Of a DNA stretch of 64,000 nucleotides, positions 62,070 through 64,000 are shown one piece after another. Source of the stretch: Myxococcaceae bacterium (lineage in GTDB: Bacteria; Myxococcota_A; Polyangia; Polyangiales; Ga0077539); the NCBI GenBank assembly GCA_004297725.1, contig SCUS01000092.1, forward strand, positions 248,001 through 312,000, written 5' to 3'. The notes beneath the pieces were generated by a model. The model did no database searches. It saw only the letters and a list, made by a program, of their open reading frames with translations, and was not told the origin of the DNA. Made by a program: the position numbers and the translations under genes. Each line of letters begins with the position of its first letter. Position 1 is the first letter of the stretch.

Positions 62070-63341
62070 ATGCGTACCCTCCCTGCGCTCCTCCTCGGGC
62101 TCTCCCTCGCCGCCTGCGGCAACAGCTCCGTCGACGCCCCACCCGCCGACGCCTCGCCCGCCGCGGATGTGCTCTCCGCCGCCGACGCCCCCTCCGAAGA
62201 CGTCCCCGCGTGCGAGCCCTCCTCCGAGCAGCCCCGCCCCCGAGGCGACTCCGCCGGCGCGGTCGACCCCGTCACCGGCGCCTTCTACCTCTTCGGCGGC
62301 GACGTGGGCCCGGTCGTGAGCTGCATGGCCCGCCCGGCCTTCGACGACGAGACCTGGCGCTTCGACCCGCGCTGCAACCGCTGGACGCGACTCACCCCCA
62401 GCGTCTGCCCCAGCGCCCGCTCGCGCACCGCCTACGCCCTCGACGCCCGCCGCCGCCGCATGCTGGTCTTCGGCGGCCGCTCCCGCGCCGGCGCCAGCGG
62501 GGCGTACACCCTCTACCGCGAGCTCTGGTCCCTCGACCTCGCCGAGGGGCGATGGGAGCTCCTCGGGCCGAAGGGGGAGATCCCCGCCGCCCGCGCCAAC
62601 GCCACCCTGGTCGTCGACGCCGCCTCCGACAGCGCGATCCTCTTCGGCGGCAACACCAGCACCGACGGCGCCCGCTTCACGCCCCGCAACGACACCTGGA
62701 GGCTCAACCTCGCCACGCTCGAGTGGTCCCGCATCACGGCCGCGTCGTCGCCTCCCGCGAGGCAGTTTCACGCCGCGGTGGTGCGCGACGGCGCCATGAT
62801 CGTCCTGGGCGGCGGCGACGCCAACGCCTTCACCGGCCCCTTCCTCACCGACGCCTGGCGCCTCGACCTCGCGGCCTCCCGATGGTCGCGCCTCCCCCTC
62901 TCTGGCGACACCGAGGCGCTCGCCGGGCGCATCAGCCACTCGCTCGCGGCCCGCGCCGACGACGTGGTGATCGTCGGAGGCCACGACGACGGCGCCCTGG
63001 GCAACCGCAACGACGTGCTCGCCCTCGACCCCTCGGGGGCGGTCTCGCAGCGCAGCGCGGGCGACACGCTGCAGACGCCGGGCAACGGGTTCTGCGACTT
63101 CCCCCCGGACTTCGCGCTCATCGACGAGAGCGCCCCGGAGCGACGCAGCGCCTTCGTGCTGGCCGAAGACCCCGCCCGCCAGCGGGTGATCGTCTACGGC
63201 GGCAAGACCGACTGCGGCACCGCCAGCGACCTCTGGTCCCTCGACCTGCGCTCGCTCGCCTGGACCTCCCTCCGAGGCACCATCGACGGCCTCGCCTGCG
63301 GCCGCACCGGGCGCGAGAACTGCCGCAGCCTCTGCCAGTGA
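62070..63341 (+). CDS. kelch-repeat lipoprotein
   Basis: A 423-residue exported protein. MRTLPALLLGLSLAACGNSS is a lipoprotein signal with lipobox LAAC (Cys at position 16). A short Asp/Ala/Pro-rich spacer follows (to about residue 50). Residues about 60-420 form a beta-propeller of kelch-type repeats, with the phrases FYLFGGD, MLVFGGR, AILFGGN, MIVLGGG, VVIVGGH and VIVYGGK, each followed by a Trp or Leu strand. This places the protein on the outside of a membrane with a propeller for binding. The ATG at 62070 is chosen because it gives the signal peptide. Confidence 0.88.
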   Translation: MRTLPALLLGLSLAACGNSSVDAPPADASPAADVLSAADAPSEDVPACEPSSEQPRPRGDSAGAVDPVTGAFYLFGGDVGPVVSCMARPAFDDETWRFDPRCNRWTRLTPSVCPSARSRTAYALDARRRRMLVFGGRSRAGASGAYTLYRELWSLDLAEGRWELLGPKGEIPAARANATLVVDAASDSAILFGGNTSTDGARFTPRNDTWRLNLATLEWSRITAASSPPARQFHAAVVRDGAMIVLGGGDANAFTGPFLTDAWRLDLAASRWSRLPLSGDTEALAGRISHSLAARADDVVIVGGHDDGALGNRNDVLALDPSGAVSQRSAGDTLQTPGNGFCDFPPDFALIDESAPERRSAFVLAEDPARQRVIVYGGKTDCGTASDLWSLDLRSLAWTSLRGTIDGLACGRTGRENCRSLCQ

Positions 63342-63405
63342 CCCGCTGCCCGTAAGGTGGCGCAGCGGGTCGCGATCGGATAGAGCCCTCGGCCTGTAAC
63401 TCCCG

Positions 63406-64000
63406 ATGGGTCGACGCCGCCACCAAGCCAGACAGCGCTCGCAGGCCCTCGCGTACCGCGCGGCGGCCCTGCTGGCCATCGGAGCGGCGGTCATCACGGG
63501 CGCGCTGATGGCGCTCTCCACGGCCCCGCGGCCTCGCCTCGACAGCACCGCGCTGCGCTTCCCGGTGTCACCCCGGCTGATCGCCTCGGTCGACGACGCC
63601 GGGCGGCTCGAGCCGCTGGGGATGGTGATCCCTCCGGACGCCTCCCGGGCGCCCTCGTGGCCCCCGGCGCTGCTCAACCCCGAGGCCCGCCTCCGCTGGG
63701 GCTGGGACCTCTCCCTCGGGCGCCCCGGCTCCCGCGAGGTGCTCTTCACCTTCGACGACGGGCCCAACCCCGGCACCACCGACCGGCTGCTCCCGATGCT
63801 CGCGCGCGCCAACATCCACGCCGCGTTCTTCGTCTGCGGCTGGCGCCTCGAGTCCAGCGAGCAGCCGCTGCGCAACCGCGCCCGGCAGATCCTCCGGGAC
63901 ATCGTCGCGGCGGGTCACGTCGTGGGCAACCACACGGTGCACCACTACCAGCTCCCGACGCTCACCCCCGAGCGGGTGCGCTACGAGATCGAGCACAACG
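63406..64000 (+). CDS. polysaccharide deacetylase (NodB family), C-terminus off the right edge
   Basis: The frame is open from ATG 63406 to the last base of the window, at least 198 residues. Residues about 18-38 form a membrane anchor or uncleaved signal (AAALLAIGAAVITGALMA). The NodB domain begins near residue 111: VLFTFDDGPNPGTTDRLLPM carries the TFDDGP motif with the catalytic and metal-binding Asp residues. HVVGNHTVHHYQL near residue 171 carries the second metal motif (H-T-V-H-H). NodB enzymes remove acetyl groups from chitin-like or cell-wall polymers outside the cytoplasm. The stop lies beyond the window. Confidence 0.85.
   Translation, partial: MGRRRHQARQRSQALAYRAAALLAIGAAVITGALMALSTAPRPRLDSTALRFPVSPRLIASVDDAGRLEPLGMVIPPDASRAPSWPPALLNPEARLRWGWDLSLGRPGSREVLFTFDDGPNPGTTDRLLPMLARANIHAAFFVCGWRLESSEQPLRNRARQILRDIVAAGHVVGNHTVHHYQLPTLTPERVRYEIEHN

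Overview
The window is very GC-rich (about two thirds G+C by eye). It carries large secreted lipoproteins with FG-GAP or kelch repeats, GYF_2-type membrane proteins and long multidomain proteins. This looks like a large-genome myxobacterium-like bacterium (Myxococcota); that is an inference from style, because no rRNA or housekeeping marker lies in the window. Most of it is accessory: antiviral-type genes, broken genes, an insertion sequence and an integrase-bearing element.

Region 1 (1-13 kb): a large minus-strand NTPase-like gene running off the left edge, two tiny genes, a PD-(D/E)XK nuclease-like gene followed by a tandem GIY-YIG protein, the C-terminal two thirds of a prokaryotic viperin with a DUF2325 gene, a four-gene minus-strand operon ending in a J-domain, and several lone minus-strand genes including a PLD-like protein with an HNH remnant behind it. 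Region 2 (13.2-20.2 kb): a complete ISL3-family element with matching ends and a perfect 8-bp target duplication but a frameshifted transposase, a large FG-GAP lipoprotein, a PD-(D/E)XK nuclease gene, and a DUF429 gene broken by one in-frame amber codon.

Region 3 (20.4-41 kb) is the centrepiece, a defence island of about 20 kb. A minus-strand pair (SAP-like acidic protein, then a BrxL Lon-like ATPase-protease) diverges from a tightly coupled plus-strand operon: N6-adenine methylase, HsdS-like specificity subunit, NERD/double-kinase/NTPase protein, a protein resembling MAD7, and an 1856-residue HerA-like ATPase with a nuclease-like motif. The five-gene arm resembles the methylation-associated defence system (MADS); the BrxL arm resembles BREX. 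A UvrD-type helicase abuts the operon tail to tail. The likely logic is that the methylase and specificity subunit mark self DNA, while the kinase, ATPases and BrxL act on unmarked phage DNA. No PglZ or BrxC homologue is visible.

Region 4 (41-46.9 kb): gene debris, an XRE regulator whose start overlaps a consensus promoter for a formylglycine-generating-enzyme-like protein, an unknown helical protein, and about 1.6 kb without a supportable gene.

Region 5 (46.9-57.6 kb): an integrated element with small genes, a primase/replication-like protein containing a striking inverted repeat, a divergent DUF4062/Schlafen AlbA_2 pair, a small HExxH protein, an excisionase-like gene and a tyrosine integrase. 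The integrase frame runs through what looks like a tRNA-Leu 3' end (attR). Region 6 (57.7-64 kb): a HIT-HNH fusion, an MFS transporter, an unknown conserved protein, a kelch lipoprotein and a truncated polysaccharide deacetylase. No complete tRNA, rRNA or CRISPR array was found.
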